A stretch of 64,000 nt of DNA from Sinonovacula constricta (taxonomy: Eukaryota; Mollusca; Bivalvia; Cardiida; Solecurtidae), in NCBI GenBank assembly GCA_007844125.1, contig CM017571.1:4305771-4369770 (forward strand). Direction: 5' to 3'. Every line of letters begins with the position of its first letter. Position 1 is the first letter of the stretch. The notes beneath the pieces are model-generated. The model was not told the origin of the DNA. It searched no databases and worked only from the letters and a program-made list of their open reading frames with translations. Below, in pieces: positions 49,943 through 63,203 of this stretch. The position numbers and the translations under genes were made by a program.

Positions 49943-52129
49943 ATATAAACAAAATTAATTGCACTCGCGACGCCAACCGGAACTAGTATTTTTCGATTTT
50001 CGTATAACTATCAGTTAGCAAGATAGCATGCTCCTTATCCTTCCTCTCATACGCTAAGTGAACTGGGGTAGCGGAAAATGTAACATTTTTTAAATAAGCC
50101 CATATCGTATGAGGGTGTTCTATAGGTCCTCTAAGATAACAGAGAAGGACAGAATAAACGGTACCAAATGTTAAGCCATTATGCAGTCTTTGATTAAAGT
50201 CTATCACTAAGCCAAGATTTGAAAATTAATATTTTTGCAAATTGCCCCAGTGAATATTTTTTTCCCAATGATCTAAAATTAAATTATTCAAAAATGCTAT
50301 TTTTATTGCAACGTCGCAGTCTGATAAAAATAATAAATATACTGTTTATTGGTACCAATGCGCTCTAGTAAGTGTATATGTAAGCAGGTACCTGTATAGG
50401 TTTATGGTCTATATTAATTTTTCGAAATAATTATTCCATATAGGTGTTTAAATTTAACAAACCGTTGAAGTGTTTTACTTAATAGTGATTTCAATGATCA
50501 GATGATCAAAACGGAAACTTATTTACATGAAGTTTTGAACGGTTGGTACAAGTTGACCTCACATTAACATTAAAATTGAATTTCAGCTAGGAATTTAGTT
50601 CCGATAAAATTAATCCTGCATTGTAATAGCAAGAAACACCGCTAGACAGCATACGTTGTTACTAAATGTGACATGATAGACCGCTTCATAAAGCAAGATT
50701 ACATTCTGCAGGCGACAAAAAAATCTCTACTAAGTCTGATTTCCTGACGCAGTTGAAGCTTAACAAACAGTAAAGTTACTCTTTATTTTAAGGATAAAAG
50801 GGGATAAATGCAACAAAACTGTTCCAAACTAAAACGACATATTTTTGTCTAAAATGATATGTTCTGGCCGATTACATAAGTAATCTTTTGGAAATATTCC
50901 ATAAAGTTGTTAAGACCTATAAGTGTTTTAGATGTTGTTTAGAAATCATTTGTATTAAGGGATATATCAGCTCAAAAAAGCAGTAAGATTGTAAAAGGAT
51001 GTGGCAGAACGACACTAGTTCTTGGCGACATTAAGGACAATTTCGAAGAGACGTTTTAAGAAGGAATAAGAATAGAAAGAAACACACAGGGTTTTAATGA
51101 AAAAAACTCCTTAGAACTGCCTAACATATGATGGGAAACTGCAATAAAGAAAAGAGAATCTTGTTTTCACACGATGATTTTTTTAACAAAAAGATTGCAG
51201 ACCTTTGATACAAGAGCTTGCTTACGCATAGAAGGAACTAAACCTCTCATGTTTTATTAGAAAAAATAGACATGTAACAAGTCTTCCTGTTGCAAATAGT
51301 CTATTAAATCCCAGTAACTATATACTATCTTACTACGAAATATGATCATTGGCTTATTATATTCGTACTTTAGGATCTTTTTACCTATTATCCCTTCGCA
51401 ATACAAAAGTGTGCGGGTGTGGTTTTATGGAGTTAAGATTTTTAACAAAACTGCTTCTAATTGCACCGTTTTCAGGAACACCTGTGTTTGTGTGTAAGTA
51501 CGTCGTTGATTCATATCTCTATCATATATATAGTAAACTTTTTATTTTTAAAGTTAGTTTAATGAACAAGCCTGTTTGTTCCCTTGCGTCAGCAGTAGGT
51601 ATAATAAGCATGAACACAAATCTTAAATCGCAGGTCTTAAATCAATTAATGTAAATTTGTTTTAATTAAAAATAAGGGTTTATATATTTTGCTAAAATAA
51701 TAACCCTTACGGTGTAGATTTTGTATCAAACAAAAATCAGCTTAACTTGTGAACACAGGGACATTATGTAATAAATAATCAGTACAATATATGTGCTGTT
51801 TTGAGTCATTTGCCCATTGTAATCTAAATTGTATAACAATTGTTTCACCGTTGTTGTTTTTTGATGTTGTTGTTTTGTTTGTTTGTTTTGTTCGTTTGTT
51901 TTGTTCTTGTTGTTTGTTTTTTGTTTGTTCTTGTTTTACCTGGTCATTTTTTTCTTAACTGAGACTAGCTCTGATCTAAAAACTTCCGTTTTTCAAGCAC
52001 TTACTCCTTCGATCATGTATTTGGTCGACTCTGATGAAACTTTTGTCCCAATGTATAATTTATATGTTAGAAGTTGCAGCTGAATACCTGTCTGCTTTTC
52101 AATTTACATTGCGTTGTACATTTGATTTA
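49943..52129. other. No gene recognised
   Basis: AT-rich sequence. The minus-strand frame at 49983-50207 (74 codons) has a fairly normal residue mix (VHLAYERKDKEHAILLTDSY) but no known domain, and no start or splice context could be established. A TTTG/TTGT-rich low-complexity stretch lies at 51855-51935. Confidence 0.4.
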
Positions 52130-52600
52130 CTACAGGATAATTTTGACCATTGTTTGCACACCTGTAATCACGTACAGGGAAAAAACTTTCACCGCCAAAA
52201 GAGCAATTCTGTGCGCTTTGATTTTTGTCAATGAAGGTATTTGATTGCTTTCTTTGCAAGCGCTTTCTTTCGTGGCACTTTCCGTGTATTGATCTGAAAG
52301 TAAAATAGCCAAGGTTGCGGACTGCCAATGTTTAAGGGGTGGTAAGCGTACACTTGACATTAAAGATTTTCATTTGAAAAATTTCATTGAAAATGTGCTG
52401 GCGTACTTAGCAAAAATAACTGTGTATGTTTTCAGTGAGGATAACCGTCTTCGCGACTTATAACTTTTTTTCAAGGCAAGGGAGATATCTATAAACGCAT
52501 ACAAATTGTAGCCGAAAATATGCGATTTTCAGTTCTCACAATTCAGCGCGAAGTTTGAAAGTTTAAAGTAAACATTGGCAGCCATTGTTGATTTGTCTTG
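52130..52600. repeat. Dispersed repeat, copy 2 (unclassified)
   Basis: It shares the CATTGTTTGCACACCTG, GGTGGTAAGCGTA and ACTGTGTATGTTTTCAGTG blocks with 16861-17590, but in a different order. Not coding. Confidence 0.5.
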
Positions 52601-53879
52601 TAAGTATTATTTTATTTATTTTTGGTGATTAAACTATCTTAACGCGTACGTTTTCATACCAACTGTTCTATTTTCCAGCATCAATTATATATAACGATTT
52701 AAAAATATATTTTATCTTTGTGATCAGTTTGAAATATGCCAATAATTATACGTTTAACTCCTTCTGACATATACACAAATCATTAATCAGCAGTTAGGAT
52801 TATTCAATCTATTTAATTCAAAATGGGTACTTTAAAATGCCTTCTGATCAATAGATCTATGCTTAGTTAATTAGTACTTTTTATTGTTTTATGTTGAAAT
52901 TGGTGTTTAGTTTAGGGCTGCACAGTTTGCTAATCATGTGATGAACATCATTATTCAGAGGAGAATAAATGTGATTTTAAACAATGTACTTTTTTTTCAG
53001 ATGTTAAGTTGATCATATTGAGGAAACCAAGATTATGTCAGGAACTTGTCATTTGTACTGTGTGCAGGCTTAGTATACACCTCTTTATATCTGTATCATC
53101 ATTTTGATGCATATTGGTTTGATCAATTTGATCTTTATCTAGATTCTTTTTTTCATTTGCAAAGTTTATAAATTACTAAAGAGTATAACAAATCAAAAAT
53201 GAAAAAACAATCATAAATAAAATAATAAGGCTTTAAATGTATGTAATGATGTAATCAGTTGTTATATTACTATTTCAAGGCCATGTATTCAAGTTTATAA
53301 CAGATGATATGTAAATAGATTTTCTGACCTAACTTTTTTTACAATTCTCAGATGATGAAAAAAAGATGAAAAAGCATGTTCATTTTTTACATTATGTGTT
53401 TAAGGTACAACCATATGTCGAAGGAAAAATACCAAACAGGCCAACAAGTGTCCCAGACAAGGTATCTTTAACCTTACTAAATAAAATTCAAGCAAATGCT
53501 CTACCACTCTGAACTGAACAGTTTTATACACAATATTGATTTATTGCACCTATTTGTAAACCCCACAAGCAACTAAGTAACTCCTTATTGACTGTCTTTT
53601 GAATAATCATCTACTTGCACTAATTGATTAATACTACACACATTTTCCGACTTTAAGTCTCAAGTCTTGCAGCATGAATGGAATGATACATACTACTCGC
53701 AGTCATTGGAGAAAGGTTTGAGAAATGGGCCTGAGTATACCACCAGTACAAAATATTAGTGGCCAATGCAAGATTTCATTATAAGCGTTTTATAGCTCAG
53801 ACCCTTCGGGCAGATTACCTACCACCCACAGGTTATAGGCCCTCATGACAAATAACAGGTAAACAGTCAATATTTTACT
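52601..53879. other. No gene recognised
   Basis: AT-rich sequence with no supported feature. Confidence 0.45.
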
Positions 53880-55720
53880 TTTTATAATATACTCCCCTCA
53901 GACCATACTACCCACATACCTCAGACCAAACTATACCCACTTCAGACCATACTATACTCCCATCAGACCCTATTTTACACACCTCTTAGACCATACCATA
54001 CTCCCATCATATCCTATTTTACACGTCCCTCAGACCATACTATACTCCCCTCATACCATAGTGTACACACCCCTCAGATCAAATAATACACCCCTCAGAC
54101 CATACCATACACTCTCACTTTCAGACCATAGTGTATACCCCTCAGACTTTGTCATACATCTTCAAGCTAATTATTTAACCAACTAAGGCATAACTTTAAA
54201 CCTCAGACTAATGTATACTCATCTCAGACAATAATATATCCTCACGTAACATTCTATACTCATCGCGGCCAAGACTATACACAAATTTGGGAAGATAAGT
54301 TAAGATTGTTCCACCTCAGGCCTAATTACACAACTATTAGGCAAGTTAATACCATATTACTCCAGTGAATACTCGTGCTATATTGAACCCTCTCAGTCCA
54401 TACTTTATCCAAATTATGTAAATATATACCCTCTCAGGCCAAAGAATCCTCAAATCAGGCAAGCTTATACCCTCACAGCCGAACATGTACCCATCTAAGG
54501 CAAAATTTTACCCTTTCAGGGCAACCTATACCCAAATAAAGCAAAATGATCATCCACTCTCAGGCTATAGTATACTCATTGCACGCAATACTTTACCCAA
54601 ATCATTCAAGATAACACCCTCTATACCATTTTATACAATATACCCATCTTGGACAGGAGTATACACTCTCAGGCCATAGTACATGTATACTTATCGCAGG
54701 CAAGTAAAGGCCAGGTTGATCGACCTGGAGATAATGTTGCCGCTTTCTGCTCTACTTTCACAAAAAAGGATTCTGAAAGAAACCTTCACAGTGGCTGCCC
54801 ATGTTTGTTTCTTTTGTTTTCAAAACAGTCAGTAAAAAACTGAAGGAACTTGGCCTTTTTCTCTCTTTACATTGTACCTTGCTTCACTGCTGTACAGACC
54901 AATTGTGCATAGACTAATGAACCAGAACACCTTTAAACTTTCTTAACTCTTGGTTGAAAAACCTCTCCAATTCTTGCACTGTTGTTGGGGCAATCACATA
55001 CAGTGTGAAGCTCCATGACATTCGTGATGATATACCATGCTAGGTAGGGTCACTATCTTGGAGATGATTTTATTCTTACCACATCTTCAAATGGGCTCAG
55101 AACCCAGCCAGCCAGTATAGGTCATCATCAGGTAACGCATGTAACCTCTATTGGCAGGTTAATAGATGTCAGATCTCATCCTATGTCTACGTGTATATCT
55201 TTCTGCTGCTCTCATAATCAGCTTTATGCTCAAAACAAAACAAAAGTGTTAGGAGTAAATCTTCATACCCACAAAGTAACCAGTGTCTCTACTTAAGCGT
55301 TTACTGCCATACTATACACCCTCATTTCATATCTTCTCAAGGTAGATTATATACCCTTTCCGACCACATAAGGGTTCTCCCATTTTTACATCCTAGGCCA
55401 TGCATGTATTATATCATAATATATTGTTTAAGGGCGATATTACACTACCCCCATGGTCATTTATATTGTCCAGGCTATACATGTATTATTATGTTTTAAG
55501 ACCATGCTCTAAAACCATAGTATACTATTCATAGACAATATTATGCCTCTTCATGCCATAATATACCATACCAGGACTTAAATATACTACCAAAGCTATA
55601 CCTATCAGGCAATATTTTACTGTCCAGGCCATACATGTATACCATATTATTCTGCTTTAAGCTATATTATACACCCTCAGACGATAATATACTAACCATA
55701 CATGTATTACCTACTTTCTA
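53880..55720. repeat. Large, very degenerate tandem array (~22-30-bp period)
   Basis: CTCAGACCATACTATAC-CCC units recur irregularly, clearest at 53895-54170 and recognisable in scattered form (TCAGGC-A-AATATAC, GGCCATACATGTAT) to about 55710. Period and sequence vary so much that neighbouring units often share fewer than two thirds of their bases. The segment 54700-55120 is an interruption with little sign of the repeat. This is an old array in decay. Confidence 0.75.
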
Positions 55721-55984
55721 CTATCCAGTTCACTTTTTATTATGCAAACACTATTTCTTGTCTATATATGCTTTTTTATACTTTTCCCTCACACTCTCAT
55801 GAGGCAACAAACTACAATATTCTTCAGATTTTGATGTTCTTTATAGCTTAAAAATAATTTGTTCTTTTTTCAGAATCCAAATCTAAAAATATTAACTATT
55901 TATCATTTTGTTCAATTATATATTGAGTATTATGAACAATATGAAAATACGTTGTTTTAGAAGAGGTTAATTCATTTGTCAGTT

Positions 55985-56260
55985 ATTGTTTTTTGTTTGT
56001 TTTTTGTTTTTGTTGTTGCTTTATGTTACATCGCACCGACACAATTATGGTCATGTTGGTGATGTCAAGCTAACTATTGGTGGAGAAAGACCCCAGACTT
56101 ATATCTGGGTAAATTCACTGGCACACCGCAGGATAGCTGGAAAACCTCCCCATATGAAAGTTCTTGCCCTGACTGGGACTCGAACCCACACGGTGAGCGG
56201 CTGAGGAGTTTCAAGTCAGCGACTCTAACCGCTCGGCCACGGGCGCCCCCCCCCCCCCCC
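55985..56260 (-). mobile_element. tRNA-derived SINE (Leu/Ser-like head)
   Basis: On the minus strand the head begins after a 15-base G-run (C-run at 56246-56260) with GCGCCCGTGGCCGAGCGGTT. A-box TGGCCGAGCGG is at 56230-56240 and B-box GGTTCGAGTCC at 56177-56187. The body continues through GGGGTCTTTCTCC and ends with GTGTCGGTGCGATGTAACAT and a CAAC/CAAA-rich tail near 55985. The head is closest in form to a tRNA with a long variable arm. A decayed relative lies at 18205-18400. Confidence 0.88.
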
Positions 56261-57854
56261 AGCAATAAAGTCATGACAATAATTACATTACATAACTAGT
56301 CTTTTTATGCCTTTATAAAGTTTTCTCTTAGCATCATGGATGGTGGAGTAAATCAATGGTGTATAGTACTATTTTTTTATCTGATTGATTTTATTACTGA
56401 TACACCAAGGTGCTTAAGTACACTTGTTTATCGTATACGCATTTAAATAAACCTCATAGGACATAAGTAAACCTTATTACCCTATGGAAAATTAGGATTA
56501 GTGTACCTGTCCTAGGACTGATTATAAATTTATGGTCCTAAGACTTTTTGAAATGACCCAGAGAATTTATTTTGCTTTGGTAATATATATAATTGTATAT
56601 TTTAATTCACATCTTTGTTTAAATGAAAACTTATATATATATATATAACATTGTTTTGTTTCGTTTCTTATATGGATGTTTGACCTAGGCCTAGATTTAT
56701 TTATATTTTTTACATTTTAAATAACAATAATATTTAAAAGCATTCCTTTTTATGAAGTACATATCTTTAATTATCTCCCTTGATTGAAATAAACTTTTTA
56801 AAATTGCTTATTACATGTACACCCTTTTTCTCAAAATCCTTTCCTTTTCTAACAATAGCTTGTTCTTAGTCTGTTGAAATTTACTGACTGACCAAATATA
56901 TACACCTGAGCTTGTTTCCCTTCATAACTGGCTCAAGTCAAATCTAAGTCAAATCTACATTAAAGTGGAATAAGAATATATGACAAAGTCCTATGATTAT
57001 TGCAACATATACCAAACTCCGAAAAGGCACAGAACAAAGGTATTTCACACGCAAGCCAAACGAAAAGTAAGAACAAATTTGTGATGAGTCATTTAACGAA
57101 AAGAGCAAACCCGACAGTTACCGCCTTGGAACGGTCAATCGGCAATATGGACCGACTGGGGTGCTTAAACCGGTTTTACAGAGCTCTAACCTCGCACTTC
57201 CTGACGAGTTTCTCAAATGCAAGCAATGAAAAGAAAAACGATCTATTTGAAAACAAAATGTCCATGCGCTGATATTTTCTATACGTTATGACTAAAGTGT
57301 GACGTCATTGAAAAATAATGCCCACATAGTGTTCAGAAAAGAATATGGTATTATTTCGATTTGAAAAACTACACAAAAATGGTTGACTATAAATAAAATT
57401 AACTTTCTGAATCATGAACAAACATGACCAGAGACGAATAAATGGTTGTAGCATCCTGTTCATGTGAAGAAGGAATTAAAGAACCAAAGTTCAATGTCCA
57501 TCAAAGGAAGAATAATTTTTAGGGACTGCACCTATTTCAAGGCCATAAAAAGTTGTTATAAAGCATTTATCTAGAAAAAAATGTCATAATTATATAATTG
57601 CCTGTAAATAACACAAACTGCAATGCCAAAATATTTTTTCCTTAAACAAAATTAAGAAAAAGAAATCAAATAGTTTAACGCAAATTTAAATAAATTATTT
57701 AAACATCAATTTGGTAAATACATTCCGGTTAATTTACAATAAAAGCCTTAATGATTTTTTTACATTTAACACTTCAAAGCAATGACTCCTTAAACCGTTT
57801 TTGTAACAAGAATATAGTTATAGTGTACATATCCTTTGAAATTCATCGAGCTAA
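56261..57854. other. No gene; dispersed-repeat segment at 56973-57290
   Basis: 56973-57018 matches 47515-47560. The adjoining 57019-57290 is less AT-rich (GCCTTGGAACGGTCAATCGG, then GGGGTGCTTAAACCGGTTTT) and looks like part of a dispersed repeat, but I cannot classify it. The rest is AT-rich without features. Confidence 0.5.
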
Positions 57855-58015
57855 GGGGTGCGTTTCATCATAAATCTTAAGATCGTTTTTTGCTCTTAAG
57901 ATTGGTTTTCCTTCTTAAGAGCGTTTCATTAATATTTCGGAAATCGCTCTCAGAGCGAAATCGCTCTTAAATCTTAAGAGCGCTTTTGGGCACTCTTAAG
58001 AGCGAAATTGCAAGA
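57855..58015 (+). repeat. Harbinger left terminus with CTTAAG-centred repeats
   Basis: The terminal sequence is followed by TCTTAAGATCG, GCTCTTAAGATTGG, TCTTAAGAGCG, CGCTCTTAAATCTTAAGAGC and CTCTTAAGAGCG. The palindromic CTCTTAAGAG core recurs up to about ten bases before the transposase start codon. By analogy with Harbinger elements these are likely binding sites for the Myb-like partner or the transposase. Confidence 0.8.
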
Positions 58016-58024
58016 ATAAACAAT

Positions 58025-61000
58025 ATGGCGGCGTTACTTTTAGCGTTCAATCAACAACGGTTGTTAAGACGAGAACGGGTGTTTCGTGATAGACAAAATC
58101 CACTGGATTGTCTTTCTGATGAAGAATTGATTTCACGCTACCGTTTTGATCGGTTGACTATTTTGCATATTGTTGAACTTGTGTCATCAGAGATTTCCCG
58201 ACCCACATCGCGGGGTGGTCACGTTATTCCACCTCATATTCAGGTAAGAACTGTTATGCATTAAAATAAAACACACGTTAAATATTTACTGATTTTGATG
58301 TAATTCGCAATTTACACATTATAAAGGGCAATAACCTCAATAACCGGAAGTTTATATTTTATGGCCTTGAACTTGAACGGAACGCTGTATCAAAAATGGA
58401 TAAATGTTTTGCAATACTTGTAATAACATGTGTTGTTATGTAAGCCGTGCTATAACAACTCTGTTATATCAGGATATTGTCAAAACAATATGCGTTTACA
58501 TTACGATCATCCGATTTTGGAAATGCCTTTTACGAAGTCTCCCGATGGTTTGGTTGTTTAATTAAGTATAATTTTTATTTTTGATTATGCTATCTTTTGT
58601 CTGCTTTAGTGCCAAGGAACCATTAAATTTAAGATAATCCATCATTTTCACACACCCCCCCCCCCCCTCCCCGCGCCCCCAACCACACACGCACCTCAAT
58701 TTTATTGATGCAATTCATAAGGTAAATAAACTCACACAAAAAAAAAAACCCAGAAAATATTGGTTGAAATGATTTTTGGAGTTCACCATAAAGACAAAAT
58801 AGTTTGTAAATAGTTACATGTAATGATTGTGATATTTTACAATGAAACATGAACAAATATATAAAATGTTCTCTTAATCAGTCTGACAAATGTATTCATC
58901 ACAACAATGAAGCAAATAAAATTCTCCTGAAAGTCACTTGAAGTAGGTTTTGTTTTATTTTTCAGGTTCTTGTCACTATGCGATTCCTAGCTAAAGGAAA
59001 TTTTTTGTCGGAATGTGCAGATTTGCATGGAGTCTCTAAGGCATCTTCATCTAGGATTGTAAGGCGCGTATGCAATGCTCTTTGCAATGCTCTTCCAATC
59101 AGGTACTGATTTAGCATCTATATGCTTTACCATAGTGATAATTTTTGTCATACCGGACCTGGTAGTGCAATCGGTAAAGCATCTGCTCCAGGGACTGGAG
59201 GCCACAGGTTTAATCCCAGGCTGTAACATACCAAAGTCTTTAAAATTGGTAATGCAAATATAAGTAGTTCCACGACTGTTTGGCCCGGTGTCAGGATAAT
59301 TTGACTGGGTGTGGTATCATGCCAAGTGTTAGGGCATGCTACACACAGTGAAGGAAGCACTATATCTGCTGCAAGTGAACACCATCTCCAGATAACTGAA
59401 ATACCTGGCGGGACAATGAACCCAATAAACATAAACATTTCTATCATGTTTGGCTTGTCGCCTATAATTAAGTAGTGATTTCAACCCTAATTAATGGTGC
59501 ATATTTTGTATGAAAACGCTCAAAGCTAGAACAGCCATGACACCTTTATTAATTGTTAACCATTTTGATGCATATTTGCTGACAAGGTTTGAGCATATGT
59601 GTCACTCCTACTTTAATAGCAACGTTTGATGTTATAATACTGTCCATTCCATATATCTATATGCAATTTTATGAACACACAGAACTGTTTTTCAATGTTC
59701 AATAAAAATAGTTAATGTGTAGGAAGATTTATTCTGTCTTGCATTCTTTATACTTTTTGTCTAAGTACTGCCAATGTTGGTAACTAAATTAACTATTTTA
59801 CAATTTTTATGCACAATGATTTGCTGACTCGTCCTCACTATTTCTGTAACCTGGGCTTCAAATGACTCAAAAAAAGTTTTGATGTATTCCAATTTTATTT
59901 TACATGTTTAATTAAATGCCTAAAAAATAAGTTTCAAATAGAAAATACATTTCTATTATTTAATTAATATACAATCCTTTATTTTTCATATATTTAATAT
60001 CTGCAATGTATTCACAATATTTCTTTTACATTTACAATAAAAATAATACATCAATATTAAATAATAATACATGGAAGGTATCCATACCAGTCATAATTTA
60101 TAGGTCTGCTTTCAAATAATCTGATTGTATTTAACAGAAAATAATGATAAATATTTGTTGACCATCAAATACTTAATGCAATCTCTGTGTAAGTAGAACA
60201 CAGATTGACTAGGTTTCGATTGATCTAGTTTAAAAAACATGCAATTAAGACATACAACCCATCAATCTTAAAACATTGCTCACCCTTACAGCAACGCTTC
60301 CATAAGTTAAAACATAATTATTGTTCAGTGCTGTTGTTATTTTGGCACAAGATACAAACAGTAACTTTCATTACACAATAATCAGGAAGTGGTAAGTGGT
60401 TCTCTGTATTCACAACAGCTTGTTACATACAAAATTTACCTTGCTTTCTTTTATTTATCTTGCACAAGTATGTAATCTGAAATGTGACTAAATTAAATTT
60501 AAATTTGGGTACATTTTTAGCTTTAACTTAAAGATGTATCCAAAATACCTTGATAAATAAAGCATTCCTTTTAAAGTCAGAACACCCCTCTCTAAGTATT
60601 TTTTTTATTACTATCCTGATATTTTTCAAAGTGTTTCCTTAAAGTTTTGGAAAAAAATGCACACTTTCTGTAACATTATGCAATTTATTTGAAACAGGAG
60701 CAGTATATTGTTACATGCATTTTATAGCATATAACTGTATTTTATATAGGCAAACTATTAGAATTTAAATTTAAGTTGGCATTCATAATTTTACTTTACA
60801 TTCAAGGTATCCATCAACATCTGCTGAGCGTTTGGCTATCAAGGAAGGGTTTTTCAAGCTGGCTCGATTTCCAAATGTTTTAGGAGCTGTCGATGGGACG
60901 CTCATTCCTATCTGCACTCCAGCTGGACCAGACGCTCATTCCTTCATATGCAGAAAAGGCTATCATGCTGTGAATGTGCAGGCAGTTTGTGATGACAGGA

Positions 61001-62184
61001 TGAGGTTAAATATATCCTATATATTCATTTATATGTGTTTAAAGTCACCATATTAGAATTGTTCTAAAATTGTGTTGTCTATAAATATAGTGAGTGGTTG
61101 TTGTTATATCAAATGCCAGAATTAGAGTTAGGCTCACATGATTATTTTTTCCATCAGATAGTGTCATTTTAGGGCTTCATCTTACTTATCAATTCACTGT
61201 ATAATTGTTCAATTTATTTTATTAAGACTACACTTTATCACATCAAAATCAGCAAATATCCTCTAACTTGTGTATTGTTTTTATATTCACAGATTTACAA
61301 ATGTGGTAGTGCAGTGGCCAGGTGCTACACATGATGCATTTATCCTCAGGAATTCAGCCATAGCAGAACACATAGAGGCACTGCATGATGGCTGGATTCT
61401 AGGGGATAATGGATACCCTTTGCACTCATGGTTAATGACACCATATTTAAGGCCAAGGAATGATCATCAGATCAGATACAATAGGGCACATTCTCGTACT
61501 CGTTGTGTTGTGGAAAGATCCTTTGGAGTCCTCAAAGCCAGATTTAGGTAATACATTTATAACAAAAAATCTTTTTCTGTTTTCAATTTGTTTAAAGTTT
61601 GTATAATTGCTCAGTTTTCATTTTGTAACTATGCTGGTTGTTACTAGAGATATATCTATTATAGATAGCTTCAAAGTGCTTATTTCTTTGTTAAGTAGGG
61701 TTCCTTTTATACTTGGAACTCTGCTGTGCATTTCATACATCTTAACATTTATGCATGTAGCAACAATTGCAACATTTTGAATAAATTAACATAAAACTTT
61801 AGGTTCACTCAAAACCAGTGTGAAGTTTGTACACAAGAGATTTTAGTCATTTTCAGTAGATGAAATTATTACATGATTTTACATACATGTATATCTAACC
61901 TTCAAGCCCCTAGGTTAAAAGTTCTATTTCGGACAGGTATTTTAAAATTATTATAATGTTTCTGTTTTAGATGCCTACATTCATCTGGTGGCGCTTTGCA
62001 TTATCAACCCCCAATTGCAGTCAAAGTTATATACAGTTGTTTTGCACTACACAACATGGCTGTTAATAGAAACATGCCAGTGCCAGACATGACTGGTATT
62101 GAAGTTGATGGCCAGCAGTTTGTTGTTGAAATTGAAGACAGACCAGGCAATGATGTCAGAAATTGTATTGCTCTACGATTTTAG
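58025..62184 (+). CDS. PIF/Harbinger (HARBI1-like) transposase, five coding exons
   Basis: The nuclease of the transposon, a DDE-type enzyme acting in the nucleus on the element ends. Exons are 58025-58243, 58966-59102, 60807-61004, 61293-61547 and 61971-62184; all introns are GT-AG, all phases join, and the product is 340 residues, near the family length of about 350. Start is ATG at 58025 (MAALLLAFNQQR). An upstream in-frame ATG at 57986 would lie in the terminal repeat. Catalytic residues: Asp148 (LGAVDGTLIPI), Asp199 (WPGATHDAFIL) and Glu259 (RCVVERSFGVLKARF). Also typical are CRKGYHAVNVQAVCD and GDNGYPLHSWL. Exon 2 (HGVSKASSSRIVRRV) looks like the helix-turn-helix part. No stop or frameshift was seen, so the gene may be functional. 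A domesticated HARBI1 gene is less likely given the element terminus and partner gene. Confidence 0.9.
59152..59440 (+). mobile_element. tRNA-derived SINE in transposase intron 2
   Basis: Same family as 26037-26341, in plus orientation. The A-box region is GACCTGGTAGTGCAATCGGT and the B-box GGTTTAATCCC. The body contains GACTGGGTGTGGTATCATGC, and the tail is CCCAATAAACATAAACA. It begins about 50 bases after the 5' splice site. No target duplication could be identified. Confidence 0.88.
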
Positions 62185-62684
62185 GTATTTGTTGTTACCT
62201 CACCTGAGTTGATGCTCAGCTTGAGATATTGTGATCACCCACTGTAAGACGTCACTTTTCTTGTCAATATTCTTTAAATTACACATATTCTCTGTATGGC
62301 TATGTAGGAAAAATTAAAAATATTGTCAAAAACTGCCAGAGATAAAGCCTTAATATTTGGTATACATGTTCCATGGTTGGCCCTGTATCAAGATTGTCAA
62401 AAGAATTTTGACTTGTCGTACAACATGGCTGCCAGGGAGGTGGCCATTTTACACATATGGCTATTAAGTTGGAAAATTAAACTGATCATTCAAATTTATC
62501 TAGAATTACAATTATAATGGACTGTTGAAATATTGCTGATACTCCCAGCTTATTTTGTCTTAATGTCTATTGCAATCATTACATACACACATAACAAATG
62601 ACAAATTTAATTTGAATGAACTTAGCCAGAAAGTATGAGTGCTATTAATATAGAGCTTCTTCAATTAACTTAACAAACCTTTAA

Positions 62685-63182
62685 AGGTGGTATCCGACAG
62701 TTTGCCTTCATCAAATACATATAACAATAACAAACCAATACTGTAGGAAATTTAGGCATAATTTTTGTATAATCCCATACTGTAGTGTTAATAAATACAA
62801 TTTTGAACACTAACTGAATTGTTAGACAGAACAAATAGTGAAAGAAAATCACTCTGAATGTGTATTCTTTCCAACTCTATAAAAAGTCAAATAGTGGTCT
62901 CTGCTAAAACAGATATCAGCGTTATTGCAGATTATCCGGCTGACTGTATAACTTGATCTCAAAAGTAAGTGGGCACATGGTTTTCTAAGTTTAAAAGTAT
63001 CTATCTCTATGCCATGGCTCGTATAGGAAATACATATTTACAATGATGAATTGTGATGTTTTCTTGACCATTCACACAGATCTAGGACATCAATGAACAG
63101 CATTCTTAAGGTCCTTTTCATGTAACAATGATTTATTTGAGAAAAAAAATTTTGGTCCAAACTGTCAGATACCAACTTTAAT
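62685..63182 (+). mobile_element. MITE-like element, copy B (~500 bp), inside the Harbinger element
   Basis: Left end AAAGGTGGTATCCGACAGTT (62685) and right end AACTGTCAGATACCAACTTT (about 63162-63181) are inverted repeats of roughly 22 bp. It is in the opposite orientation to copy A at 14413-14925. It sits between the two convergent Harbinger genes. There is no open frame of note. A T/A-rich target is likely, but the exact duplication cannot be fixed. Confidence 0.75.
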
Positions 63183-63203
63183 AAAAGATGATTTTTCAAT
63201 TTT

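Noticed and set aside
49983..50207. 74-codon minus-strand frame
   Set aside because: The residue mix is plausible but there is no domain, start context or splice site I could support. It is kept only as a note in the region description.
54900..55040. Minus-strand fragment with a short protein-like reading (ELHTVCDCPNNSARIGEV)
   Set aside because: Too short, broken by stops on both sides, and not matched to any family I know.
56165..56250. Possible tRNA-Leu or tRNA-Ser gene on the minus strand
   Set aside because: A- and B-boxes are good, but the sequence runs on into a SINE body and A-rich tail, and a decayed relative exists at 18.2 kb.
57986..58024. Upstream in-frame ATG for the Harbinger transposase
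   Set aside because: It lies within the CTTAAG terminal repeats; the ATG at 58025 begins the family-like sequence.
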